This document shows, piece by piece, positions 1-6,443 of a DNA stretch of 8,826 nucleotides; position 1 is the stretch's first letter; each line of letters starts with the position of its first letter. A program made the position numbers and the translations under genes. Source of the stretch: UBA2834 sp963623365 (GTDB lineage: Bacteria > Patescibacteriota > Saccharimonadia > Saccharimonadales > Saccharimonadaceae); assembly GCA_963623365.1 (NCBI GenBank), contig CAVFJY010000010.1, positions 1 to 8,826 on the forward strand, written 5' to 3'. The notes beneath the pieces are model-generated. The model was not told the origin of the DNA. It saw nothing but the letters and a program-made list of their open reading frames with translations, and did no database searches.

Positions 1-151
1 CGTCGTCATCGGAACTAGCGTCACTGCCTTCGATCTGGCTAGATTCATTCGCATCTACCGATCCATTCGTCTCATCGTTTCTCTGCACGCAGCCAACAAG
101 GGCAAGGCAGAGAAGTGAAAACACAACAAAAACTATGATTCTTTTCTTCAT
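1..151 (-). CDS. Putative surface lipoprotein, 3' end beyond the window
   Basis: Only the first 50 codons are inside the window; the frame runs open off the left edge. The N-terminus is a textbook lipoprotein signal: basic start (MKKR), hydrophobic stretch at residues 5-19, then the lipobox LVGC with Cys21 as the predicted lipidated residue. By family rule, Lgt would attach diacylglycerol to Cys21 and LspA would cut before it. Residues 22-50 are a polar, acidic Ser/Asp/Asn/Glu-rich linker, typical of the tether between membrane and folded domain in lipoproteins. The functional domain is outside the window, so its role is unknown; a solute-binding or cell-surface protein is possible. The start is fixed by a strong AAGGAGG 9 nt upstream. 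The gene is divergent from dus. Confidence 0.85.
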   Translation of the reverse strand, partial: MKKRIIVFVVFSLLCLALVGCVQRNDETNGSVDANESSQIEGSDASSDDD

Positions 152-160
152 GGTATTTAC

Positions 161-167
161 CCTCCTT
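161..167 (-). promoter_or_regulatory. Strong Shine-Dalgarno of the lipoprotein gene
   Basis: Read on the minus strand this is AAGGAGG, a full match to the anti-Shine-Dalgarno core, 9 nt before the ATG at 151. It is the strongest ribosome binding site in the window and shows that the organism uses a conventional 16S 3' tail. Confidence 0.85.
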
Positions 168-178
168 CATTCTGATAG

Positions 179-198
179 CCGCGCCAACTTGGCTGCGG
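179..198 (-). other. Hairpin in the lipoprotein gene leader
   Basis: In the minus-strand transcript, CCGC and GCCA pair with TGGC and GCGG around a 3-nt loop (AGT), with one bulged A: eight base pairs in all. It ends 11 nt before the Shine-Dalgarno sequence. It is not followed by a T tract, so it is not an intrinsic terminator. It may stabilise the leader or modulate access to the ribosome binding site. I do not recognise a known riboswitch here. Confidence 0.4.
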
Positions 199-271
199 GC
201 GAGAAAAGAACATTAATGTACCGTACTAGCTATACTTCAGAACAGATACCGCATAGTTCGTACTTGTCGCG

Positions 272-280
272 ATTATACCA
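272..280 (-). promoter_or_regulatory. Extended -10 promoter for the lipoprotein gene
   Basis: The minus strand reads TGG-TATAAT, a perfect -10 hexamer (277 to 272) with the extended TGn element (280 to 278). No good -35 is visible at 17-18 nt. The predicted start of transcription is near position 265, giving a leader of about 110 nt, much longer than the leaders predicted for the other genes here. Confidence 0.6.
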
Positions 281-346
281 CCAAACGCATAATAATGAAA
301 GCATAAGCGTGGCTACCGCACTCTTTTCCTGATTGGCAATTTATTA

Positions 347-354
347 TATAATAT
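347..354 (+). promoter_or_regulatory. -10 box of the dus operon, leaderless arrangement
   Basis: Overlapping hexamers TATAAT (347-352) and TAATAT (349-354) lie 9 and 7 nt before the dus ATG at 362. Transcription starting about 7 nt after the -10 box would begin at or within 2-3 nt of the start codon. No Shine-Dalgarno sequence is present between the box and the ATG, and no clear -35 is seen. Confidence 0.6.
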
Positions 355-361
355 ATGCACT

Positions 362-1306
362 ATGAATTTCTGGGATCAATTTGCGCCAGGTTTTACGATT
401 CTTGCCCCAATGGAGGGCGTGACTGATATTGCTTTTCGGCAAGTAGTTGCGCGTGCTGCTCGACCAGAGATTTTTTATACCGAATTTACTAATGTCAATA
501 GCTATGCTAGCGACAAAGGTCGTCATAATGCTCTCGCACGCTTTCGCTATGAACCTGTCGAGCAGCCGATTGTTGCGCAAATTTGGGGCACACGCCCCGA
601 GATGATAGCCGAAACTGCTGCTGCACTCAAGCAGCTCGGTTATCCCGCCATTGACCTTAATATGGGTTGCCCTGACCGTCATGTTGTGGCGACGGGCGGT
701 GGCTCTGGCTTAATTCGCACACCCGAACTTGCCAAGGCAGGCATCCAAGCTGCCAAAACTGCTGGTCTGCCAGTCTCTGTAAAGACTCGTCTCGGCTATA
801 CTTATGTCGATGAATGGCGTGGCTGGCTTACAAATCTGCTCGAGGAACATCCCGCCGCGCTCACTATTCATCTGCGCACTCGCAAAGAAATGTCCAAGGT
901 GCCTGCCCATGCCGAACTTGTGCCAAGTATTTTCGCGCTCAAAAATGAACTTTCGCCCGAAACCAAACTCATTATTAACGGCGACATTAAAAGCCGCCAA
1001 GATGGTCAAACATATATCGACCAAGGCGCCGATGGTATCATGATTGGTCGTGGCGTTTTCGCAAATCCTTATTGTTTCGAGCAAACTCCGCGCACGCATA
1101 CTCAGGCTGAGCTTTTTGATCTGCTCGAATATCATCTCGACCTCTACGAAAAATACGAACTCGCTCCCTACGACCCGCTCAAACATTTTTATAAAATTTA
1201 TATCAATAATTTCCCAGGCGCATCCGACCTGCGCGCCCGCTTCATGGAAACACGTTCTCTTGCCGATGCTCGCGCGCTGCTTGCCGAGGTAAAAAGTGCC
1301 ACATAA
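362..1306 (+). CDS. dus: tRNA-dihydrouridine synthase (Dus family)
   Basis: A 314-aa FMN- and NADPH-dependent enzyme that reduces uridines in the D-loop of tRNA. The full family pattern is present in order: LAPMEGVTD at residues 14-22 (FMN-binding barrel start), NMGCP at 100-104 with the catalytic Cys103, VKTRLGY with Lys141, HLRTR at 170-174 where most homologues have HGRTR, NGDI at 206-209, and GIMIGRGVFANP at 225-236 (phosphate binding). The C-terminal helical part has KHFYKIYINNFPGA, the usual tRNA-contacting region. Length is typical. I cannot assign DusA, B or C with confidence. The ATG at 362 is chosen because a -10 box ends 7-9 nt before it. It is the first gene of an operon with the downstream hydrolase, which starts inside its last codons. 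Confidence 0.93.
   Translation: MNFWDQFAPGFTILAPMEGVTDIAFRQVVARAARPEIFYTEFTNVNSYASDKGRHNALARFRYEPVEQPIVAQIWGTRPEMIAETAAALKQLGYPAIDLNMGCPDRHVVATGGGSGLIRTPELAKAGIQAAKTAGLPVSVKTRLGYTYVDEWRGWLTNLLEEHPAALTIHLRTRKEMSKVPAHAELVPSIFALKNELSPETKLIINGDIKSRQDGQTYIDQGADGIMIGRGVFANPYCFEQTPRTHTQAELFDLLEYHLDLYEKYELAPYDPLKHFYKIYINNFPGASDLRARFMETRSLADARALLAEVKSAT
1286..1290 (+). promoter_or_regulatory. Shine-Dalgarno deciding the GTG start of the hydrolase
   Basis: GAGGT lies inside the last codons of dus, 5 nt before the GTG at 1296. It supports GTG as the true start and translational coupling to dus. Confidence 0.7.
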
Positions 1307-2063
1307 AACGCAGAAGCCGACGATTATCTTTATTCATGGCTTCCGCGGTACGCATTACGGTCTGCTTGACGTTGCCTCGCGTCTTGAAGATGATTTTACG
1401 ATTCTTGCGCCCGACATCCCAGGTTCAGGCACCGAGCCTGAGCTTGACCATAAAACTCTTGATGGCTATGCCGAATGGTTGCATCAATATATAAAAAATC
1501 GTCGGCTCAAACAGCCCTACATTGTCGGTCACTCTATGGGCTCGATTATCGTTTCGCATTTTATTGAGCGTTATCCTGACGATGTTGCTCACAAAGTTGT
1601 TCTAATGTCGCCCATTTTTCGCTCTCGTATTCGCCAAAGACGCAGTAACGCTCTCTATAAAGCCGCGCGTGGCGGCCTTTCGATTTTAAACAAAGAGCAG
1701 CAATGCCGTTTGCTTGCCAGCCATCAACTTTCCTACATTATTTCGCATATTTTAACCTACGACAAAACTCAGCAAAAACGCATTGACGCTCTGCATTGTC
1801 AATATTCCGGTCAATTTGCTTCGCGTGATTCTTTTATTGGCGATATGCGTCTTTCTATGCAACAGCAAACGGTCATTCCGCAGGATAAAGATGTCTTGCT
1901 TTGCTATGGCAAACATGACCGGCTCGCATCTTATAAATATACCGAGCAACTTGCCGCCGCCATGAACGCTCATGCCGAGCGCATTGATGAAGGCGGTCAT
2001 CTAATCAATTATGAAACGCCTCAACGCGTTGCCGAGATTATTCGTAATTTTCTCAAGTCCTAA
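1296..2063 (+). CDS. Alpha/beta hydrolase with complete catalytic triad
   Basis: A 255-aa alpha/beta-hydrolase-fold protein. Visible features: the oxyanion-hole strand IIFIHGFRG at residues 10-18, the nucleophile elbow GHSMG with Ser80, the acid Asp208 in YGKHDRL, and His235 in EGGHLINYE near the C-terminus. All triad members are present, so it should be active. The residues between about 105 and 185 form the cap and are basic (RSRIRQRR near 109-116). No signal peptide is seen, so it is probably cytosolic. The substrate cannot be told from sequence: esterase, lipase or acyl-hydrolase are all possible. It starts at GTG, overlaps dus by 11 nt and has its own GAGGT site. No start further upstream is plausible, because the HGF motif already lies close to the N-terminus. 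Its stop overlaps the stop of the convergent GT4 gene. Confidence 0.88.
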   Translation: MPHKTQKPTIIFIHGFRGTHYGLLDVASRLEDDFTILAPDIPGSGTEPELDHKTLDGYAEWLHQYIKNRRLKQPYIVGHSMGSIIVSHFIERYPDDVAHKVVLMSPIFRSRIRQRRSNALYKAARGGLSILNKEQQCRLLASHQLSYIISHILTYDKTQQKRIDALHCQYSGQFASRDSFIGDMRLSMQQQTVIPQDKDVLLCYGKHDRLASYKYTEQLAAAMNAHAERIDEGGHLINYETPQRVAEIIRNFLKS

Positions 2064-3325
2064 ACTTCCGTATGTTCGTCTAGAACTTTGGTATAAATTT
2101 CTTCCATGCGTGTTAGCGTGTGTGAAATGTCGTGCTTGCGCACCATCTTCAAACTCTCCGTCGACATTTTTGCGTGTCGCTCCGTATTTATCAGTATATT
2201 TACCAAGCCCTTCGCTACCGCTCCCGCATCGTCCGGCTCGCATAGATAGCCATTCTTGCTCGTTTTTACTAATTCCGGAATCGCTCCCGCTCGCACCGCT
2301 ACGCATGGCAAACCTGTCGCCATCGCCTCTAGCAGCACAATGCTTTGCGTCTCTGTTTTTGAGGTAATCGCAAACACCGTTCCTGTCCGATAAATTTGCG
2401 GTAAATCGTCACCCACGACGCGTCCCAAAAAATGCACTTTTTCGGCAATGTCTGCTTGCCGTGCCATTTTCTCTAATGTTGGCCGCGCCGTGCCATCACC
2501 CACAATCACCAACTGTGCTTCCGGCACTTTTTCTTGCGTAATTTCAAACGCGTCCATCAATACATCCAAACTTTTTTCCGGATCAACCCGCCCCACAAAC
2601 AGCACAATCGGCTTTCCGTGCGGAATATCGTAGCGCTCATAAATCTCACGATTCGCGCGCCCTTTTGCAAAGCGTGACAAATCGATACCATTGCTAATTG
2701 CTTCAACCGGTACTTTAAAATGTTTTCGATTTTTCGGAATCAAATCCGCTACCGCTTGTTCTGTCGGCATCGTTGCATATGCGCTGCGTTTCAAAAAACT
2801 AATGAAATATGCATTCATCATTTTATTAATCGGCGCCTTCACAAGATCTGGCAATTTTACTTGCTGGGTTAAATTATCTGGATAAGCATGATCAGTCGAT
2901 ACTAACGGAATATCATATTTGCGCGCATAGCGCAGTACCGCCAAGGCAATCGGCCCAGGCGTCTGATTATGAATCACATCCGGCTGGAACTCGTGCAGTA
3001 CTTCTTTAATCTCTGAATATGGCGCATAACTTACATTTAGTCCATTCCGGTATACTAAGCGCGGAATCTTCACGCCTAAAATATCTTTTTTCTCCGGCAC
3101 TTTATTAATTTGGTCAGGATACAGATGCATTTTTGTCGAACTTAGTCGCGCAATTTGGATACCGGTTTCCACATCATCTTCCATGCTAAATTCACCAGTA
3201 ATGCTCGGCGCCAGCACCAATACTTCGTGTCCGCGTTTTTTTAGCCCCGCTGCCAAATTTCTCGAGAAGACGGCCACACCATTAATCATTGGATAAAAGA
3301 CGTCCGTCGAAATCGCAATTCTCAT
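2060..3325 (-). CDS. GT4-family glycosyltransferase, GT-B fold
   Basis: A 421-aa retaining glycosyltransferase. The N-terminal acceptor domain begins with TDVFYPMINGVAVFSRNLA (residues 7-25), the pattern of lipid-linked sugar transferases such as the PimB and alpha-monoglucosyldiacylglycerol synthase groups. The C-terminal donor domain shows LFVGRVDPEKSLDVL at 242-256, with Arg246 and Lys251 positioned to bind the nucleotide-sugar phosphates, and the EX7E motif formed by Glu325 and Glu333 in ETQSIVLLEAMATGLP. No signal peptide or transmembrane helix is seen; membrane association would be peripheral. Likely role: glycolipid or cell-surface polysaccharide synthesis; donor and acceptor are unknown. 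It is transcribed divergently from the GT32 gene from a shared 40-bp region, and its stop overlaps that of the hydrolase by 4 nt. Confidence 0.92.
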   Translation of the reverse strand: MRIAISTDVFYPMINGVAVFSRNLAAGLKKRGHEVLVLAPSITGEFSMEDDVETGIQIARLSSTKMHLYPDQINKVPEKKDILGVKIPRLVYRNGLNVSYAPYSEIKEVLHEFQPDVIHNQTPGPIALAVLRYARKYDIPLVSTDHAYPDNLTQQVKLPDLVKAPINKMMNAYFISFLKRSAYATMPTEQAVADLIPKNRKHFKVPVEAISNGIDLSRFAKGRANREIYERYDIPHGKPIVLFVGRVDPEKSLDVLMDAFEITQEKVPEAQLVIVGDGTARPTLEKMARQADIAEKVHFLGRVVGDDLPQIYRTGTVFAITSKTETQSIVLLEAMATGLPCVAVRAGAIPELVKTSKNGYLCEPDDAGAVAKGLVNILINTERHAKMSTESLKMVRKHDISHTLTRMEEIYTKVLDEHTEV

Positions 3326-3334
3326 TATGTCTTT

Positions 3335-3343
3335 ATTATATCA
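3335..3343 (-). promoter_or_regulatory. Extended -10 promoter of the GT4 gene
   Basis: The minus strand reads TGA-TATAAT (3343 to 3335), a perfect -10 hexamer with the TGn extension. It ends 9 nt before the ATG at 3325, predicting a leader of about 0-3 nt. No Shine-Dalgarno sequence lies between. Its -35 region would fall on the -10 box of the divergent GT32 gene. Confidence 0.65.
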
Positions 3344-3352
3344 TCGCTAGGG

Positions 3353-3358
3353 TATAAT
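3353..3358 (+). promoter_or_regulatory. -10 box of the GT32 gene, leaderless arrangement
   Basis: TATAAT in the context GGTATAATGA ends exactly 7 nt before the ATG at 3366. The upstream in-frame ATG at 3357 overlaps the box itself and so cannot be the start of an mRNA from this promoter. No Shine-Dalgarno sequence is available. Confidence 0.7.
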
Positions 3359-3365
3359 GAATGAT

Positions 3366-4136
3366 ATGGCTATCCCAAAGAAGATTCATTACGTCTGGGT
3401 AGGCGCCAATCCTATTCCTGAGGCTGACCAAAAATATATTGCCCAATGGCGCAAACTTCATCCCGATTTTGAATTTCGATGTTGGACCGAAAAAGACATT
3501 GACCTCAAAAAATATCCCCTCGTCCAAAAAGCCATCAATGAACACCGTTGGGCGCTGGCCGCAGATATTATCCGTATGTACGCCATCTATGCCGAGGGTG
3601 GCTTCTATCTTGATACTGACGTCGAATTGCTCGCGCCGCTGCATGATTTGCTTCAATACGAGGGCGTTGCTTGTTGGGAGTCTAAATTCTGGTTTACAAC
3701 TGCTTTTTTTGGCGCCGCCAAACATTCGCCTTGGATTAAAAAAGTCCTGCGCCGCTATCAGGGCTTTTTACCGAAGGAAATCAACAACAGCACTTTCATG
3801 TGTACTGTTCATAGTCCTTCCGTTTTCGCTGAAGATATTTATGGTCTAAAACTTAATGGCCGTACCTGCATCTATGATGGCAAATTTGCCGTCTTTGCGC
3901 CTGAATTCTTCAATCCCAAACATTACGGCACGGGCATCATGCATCGAACCGACAACACCCGCGCAATTCATCATTACGCTTCGACTTGGCATAGTAAATT
4001 TGAAAAAACCATGCAGGAGCTTGGCGTTTTTTGGATTAGATTAATGGGGCTGCGCCTCTATAGTGTTTGCGAGTGTTGCTACCACAAAATTCTCACATTC
4101 AAAATTCGGCGCGACTACCGGAAGGTGATAAAATAA
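3366..4136 (+). CDS. GT32-like glycosyltransferase with DXD motif
   Basis: A 256-aa protein of the family that includes capsular polysaccharide and mannosyl (OCH1-type) sugar transferases. It opens with IPKKIHYVWVG (residues 3-13), the family's first strand. The signature AADIIRMYAIYAEGGFYLDTDV follows at 65-86, in which Asp83 and Asp85 form the metal- and nucleotide-sugar-binding DXD. AIHHYASTWHSK at 200-211 is the usual C-terminal family motif. The last 30 residues are basic and aromatic with three Cys (CECC, 235-238), possibly a peripheral membrane anchor. It probably adds a sugar to an envelope polysaccharide or glycolipid. I chose ATG 3366 over the in-frame ATG 3357 because the latter lies within the -10 box and the family motif begins right after 3366. 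Its stop is 5 nt before smpB. Confidence 0.88.
   Translation: MAIPKKIHYVWVGANPIPEADQKYIAQWRKLHPDFEFRCWTEKDIDLKKYPLVQKAINEHRWALAADIIRMYAIYAEGGFYLDTDVELLAPLHDLLQYEGVACWESKFWFTTAFFGAAKHSPWIKKVLRRYQGFLPKEINNSTFMCTVHSPSVFAEDIYGLKLNGRTCIYDGKFAVFAPEFFNPKHYGTGIMHRTDNTRAIHHYASTWHSKFEKTMQELGVFWIRLMGLRLYSVCECCYHKILTFKIRRDYRKVIK
4129..4134 (+). promoter_or_regulatory. -10 box of smpB within the end of the GT32 gene
   Basis: TAAAAT, preceded by TGA as an extended -10 element (4126-4128), ends exactly 7 nt before the smpB ATG at 4142. It overlaps the stop codon of the upstream gene. The nearby AGGTGAT (4123-4129) also matches the anti-Shine-Dalgarno, but it is 12 nt from the start and could only serve a read-through transcript from upstream. 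Confidence 0.5.
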
Positions 4137-4141
4137 TAATT

Positions 4142-4558
4142 ATGAAAAAAGTCAAAAAACCAGCCGCTGTTGTTAATCGTCGCGCTCATTATGACTACAA
4201 TCTTTCCGACAAGCTTGATGTTGGCATGGTTTTGACTGGTCCGCAAGTTCGGCTTATTCGCGACCATCACGCTCAACTTAAAGGCACTTATGTTACGATT
4301 CGCAACCACGAACTCTATCTGCTCAATATGACACTCGGTTCTGAGACTGCCGAAGATATCAAATTGCTCGCCACCAAAAAACAGATTCTTTCGCTCGAGC
4401 GTGCTAAAGTCGACGGCTCCACTATTGTACCCGTCGAACTCCATCCTACTAAACGCCATATTAAACTCACTATTGCCGTCGGCGAGGGGAAGAAGAAATA
4501 TGATAAGCGCCAAACTATCAAAGCTCGCGATTTGGACCGTGAGCGCAGTCGCTATTAA
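4142..4558 (+). CDS. smpB: SsrA-binding protein SmpB, trans-translation partner of tmRNA
   Basis: A 138-aa small basic protein that binds tmRNA and brings it to stalled ribosomes. Family landmarks in order: VVNRRAHYDYNL (residues 10-21, RNA binding), VGMVLTGPQVRLIR (27-40, matching the usual GI-LTGTEVKSLR but with Gln for Glu), GTYVTIRNHELYLLNM (48-63), TIVPVELH (94-101), and the tail GKKKYDKRQTIKARD (116-130), whose residues enter the decoding centre. It is shorter than the usual 150-160 aa: the loop after NM lacks the normal P-R-RKLLL segment, and the tail ends about six residues early compared with E. coli. An in-frame ATG at 4067 is rejected, since it would overlap the GT32 gene by 70 nt and add non-conserved residues. 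The tmRNA gene is not in this window. Confidence 0.93.
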   Translation: MKKVKKPAAVVNRRAHYDYNLSDKLDVGMVLTGPQVRLIRDHHAQLKGTYVTIRNHELYLLNMTLGSETAEDIKLLATKKQILSLERAKVDGSTIVPVELHPTKRHIKLTIAVGEGKKKYDKRQTIKARDLDRERSRY

Positions 4559-4564
4559 TTCGCA

Positions 4565-4577
4565 CTTTTGTGCTAAT
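4565..4577 (+). repeat. 13-bp direct repeat, copy 1, upstream of aspS
   Basis: CTTTTGTGCTAAT, identical to positions 6444-6456. Both copies lie shortly after a stop codon and just upstream of a gene start. In this copy it is followed by TATGGTATAAT, the likely aspS -10 region. It could be a shared promoter element; one pair is too few to be sure. Confidence 0.4.
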
Positions 4578-4579
4578 TA

Positions 4580-4588
4580 TGGTATAAT
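4580..4588 (+). promoter_or_regulatory. Extended -10 promoter of aspS
   Basis: TGG-TATAAT is a perfect extended -10 box. TTCGCA at 4559-4564 is a fair -35 match (4 of 6) with an 18-nt spacer. The predicted start of transcription near 4595 gives an aspS leader of about 60 nt. A leaderless-type mini-ORF begins only 10 nt after the box. Confidence 0.6.
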
Positions 4589-4598
4589 TAAATAAAGT

Positions 4599-4634
4599 AT
4601 GGCTCGCTGTGCGCGGGTCTTTATTAATCATTAG
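4599..4634 (+). other. Possible 11-codon mini-ORF in the aspS leader
   Basis: ATG at 4599 opens a frame reading MARCARVFINH and stops at TAG 4632-4634, 9 nt before the aspS Shine-Dalgarno. It stands 10 nt after the -10 box, close to the spacing seen for the leaderless genes in this window. It overlaps the GC-rich hairpin at 4601-4619. It has no Asp codon and one Asn codon, so classical attenuation by aspartate is not supported. Chance occurrence is quite possible. Confidence 0.25.
4601..4625 (+). terminator. GC-rich hairpin plus short T run between smpB and aspS
   Basis: GGCTCGC pairs with GCGGGTC (7 bp including two G-U pairs) around TGTGC, followed by TTTATT. It could be the intrinsic terminator of smpB, a weak attenuator in the aspS leader, or a 5' stabilising hairpin. 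The T run is short, so termination would be inefficient. Confidence 0.35.
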
Positions 4635-4643
4635 CATAAAATT

Positions 4644-4647
4644 GGAG
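4644..4647 (+). promoter_or_regulatory. Shine-Dalgarno of aspS
   Basis: GGAG lies 8 nt before the ATG at 4656. With the upstream promoter this marks aspS as a gene with a conventional leader, unlike most transcription-unit-first genes here. Confidence 0.7.
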
Positions 4648-4655
4648 CAACCTAT

Positions 4656-6419
4656 ATGAGAGCATTAGCAAAAGATCTCACTGTCAAATCTGGTAAAGTC
4701 GAGCTTGCTGGTTGGGTCAATTCTCGTCGCGACCATGGTGGTTTAATTTTTATCGATTTGCGCGATCATACTGGCCTAATTCAGCTCGTCGTTGACCCGA
4801 ATACTGCTGATGCTTTCAAATTGGCTGAATCTTTGCGTGACGAATTTGTTATTCGTGCGACGGGTACCGTTCGTCAGCGTGGCGCTGGCCTCGAAAATCC
4901 TAATATTCCAACCGGCAAAATCGAAGTTATTGTTGAAGATTTAGTTCTGCTTAACCGCTCTGAGCCGCTCCCGACTAATACGCACGATGAGGGGCAAGAG
5001 AGTAGCGAAGAGTTGCGTCTAAAATATCGGTATCTTGATTTGCGCCGCCCTAGTATGCAACATCGCCTTGCTCGTCGTGCCAAGTTCTATAAATTTATGC
5101 GCGATTATATGGAAGACCATGATTTTATCGAAGTCACTACGCCGATTCTCGCCAACTCTTCGCCAGAAGGTGCGCGCGATTTTCTCGTGCCATCGCGTCT
5201 CCATCCGGGGCAATTTTATGCCTTGCCGCAAGCCCCACAACAATTCAAGCAGTTGCTCATGGTTGGCGGCGTGCCGCGCTATTACCAAATTGCGCCATGT
5301 TTCCGCGACGAAGATCCACGCGCTGATCGTCTCTATGGTGACTTTTACCAGCTCGACCTCGAAATGTCCTTTGTTGAATCTGGTGAAGAAGTTCGCCAGA
5401 CCATGGAGCCGCTAGTTACTAAGCTTGCTACGGAATATGCTGGTAAAAAACTCGTCACGCCCGAAATTCGTCGCATTCCCTACGTCGAATCTATGGAAAA
5501 ATACGGCGTCGATAAACCAGATTTGCGCTACGGCATGGAGTTAATCGATTTAACCGATGACCTCAGAGACACGCAATTTGCTGTTTTTGCCAAAGCCGCT
5601 TGCGTTAAAGCAATTTGTGTTAAAGGTGGCGCCGACTTGACTCGTTCTCAGATTGATAATTTTACCGACAAAGCTCGCAAACTTGGTGCTGGCGGCCTCG
5701 CTTATTTGACTTATGCGCCTGACGGTATTAAATCGCCAATTGCGAAATTTTTGAGTGAGGCTGAACTCGCGGCGATTACCGAAAAAACTGGCGCTGTTGC
5801 AGGCGACGCAGTCTTCTTTGGTGCCGACCAGCGTGATAAGGTCAATAAAGTTCTTGGCCAACTTCGCATTGCTTTTGCCGACCATTTCAATCTCAAAAAT
5901 CCCGACGAAGTTGCGCTCTGTTGGATTGTCGATTTTCCATTTTATGAATGGGATGATGGCGCAAACAAGCTCGACTTTGGCCATAATCCTTTCTCGATGC
6001 CAAAAGGCGGTCTCTCTGCGCTCGAAAACGCCAAGACAACCGAAGAGAAGCTCGCGATTGTTGCCGATCAATATGATATGGTAATGAATGGCTATGAAAT
6101 TTGTTCTGGCGCAGTCCGCAATTATAATCCAGAGATTATGTATAAAGTCTTTGGTATTCTTGGCTACGACAAGCAATATGTTGAAGCGCGCTTTGGTGGT
6201 ATGCTCAACGCTTTCAAGTTCGGCGCGCCACCGCATGCTGGTTGTGCCTTTGGTATCGATCGTATTTTTATGGTGCTTGAGAATACGGAAAATATTCGTG
6301 ATATCATTGCCTTTCCGAAGAATGGTTCAGGCGTCGATCTCATGATGAATTCGCCATCTCCGGTCGACGATTATCAGATTTCCGACTGTCATCTCCAAGT
6401 CGTCGAGCCAGAAGAATAA
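4656..6419 (+). CDS. aspS: Aspartyl-tRNA synthetase, probably non-discriminating (Asp/Asn)
   Basis: A full-length 587-aa class II bacterial-type AspRS that joins aspartate to tRNA in the cytosol. The N-terminal OB-fold anticodon domain covers about 1-110, with GWVNSRRDHGGLIFIDLRDH at 19-38. The link LRLKYRYLDLRRP is at 120-132. Motif 2 is FRDEDPRADR at 216-225, with Arg217 for ATP. A GAD-type insertion lies at roughly 285-415. FGHNPFSMP is at 441-449, and motif 3 is FGIDR with Arg536. His27 and Gly78 match the positions (His31 and Gly82 of Pseudomonas aeruginosa AspRS) linked to a non-discriminating enzyme that also makes Asp-tRNA-Asn for later amidation by GatCAB. EICSGAVRNYNPE and PPHAGCAFGIDR show small departures from the usual GGGSIR and PPHGG patterns. 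Start supported by GGAG and family alignment. Confidence 0.96.
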   Translation: MRALAKDLTVKSGKVELAGWVNSRRDHGGLIFIDLRDHTGLIQLVVDPNTADAFKLAESLRDEFVIRATGTVRQRGAGLENPNIPTGKIEVIVEDLVLLNRSEPLPTNTHDEGQESSEELRLKYRYLDLRRPSMQHRLARRAKFYKFMRDYMEDHDFIEVTTPILANSSPEGARDFLVPSRLHPGQFYALPQAPQQFKQLLMVGGVPRYYQIAPCFRDEDPRADRLYGDFYQLDLEMSFVESGEEVRQTMEPLVTKLATEYAGKKLVTPEIRRIPYVESMEKYGVDKPDLRYGMELIDLTDDLRDTQFAVFAKAACVKAICVKGGADLTRSQIDNFTDKARKLGAGGLAYLTYAPDGIKSPIAKFLSEAELAAITEKTGAVAGDAVFFGADQRDKVNKVLGQLRIAFADHFNLKNPDEVALCWIVDFPFYEWDDGANKLDFGHNPFSMPKGGLSALENAKTTEEKLAIVADQYDMVMNGYEICSGAVRNYNPEIMYKVFGILGYDKQYVEARFGGMLNAFKFGAPPHAGCAFGIDRIFMVLENTENIRDIIAFPKNGSGVDLMMNSPSPVDDYQISDCHLQVVEPEE

Positions 6420-6443
6420 TCTCGTCGTCGCCCGCGTTGCTGG

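Noticed and set aside
135..332. 65-aa plus-strand ORF opposite the lipoprotein start
   Set aside because: It reads antisense through the lipoprotein signal sequence and leader, has no ribosome site or family features.
710..1186. 158-aa minus-strand ORF inside dus
   Set aside because: Antisense shadow of a clear Dus gene, without a promoter or ribosome site of its own.
2011..2367. 118-aa plus-strand ORF across the hydrolase and GT4 ends
   Set aside because: Out of frame with the hydrolase and antisense to the conserved GT4 C-terminus; Pro/Ser/Leu-rich composition is typical of a shadow frame.
5550..6236. 228-aa minus-strand ORF inside aspS
   Set aside because: It lies fully antisense to a well-conserved synthetase; the long open frame follows from codon bias, and its translation shows no domain.
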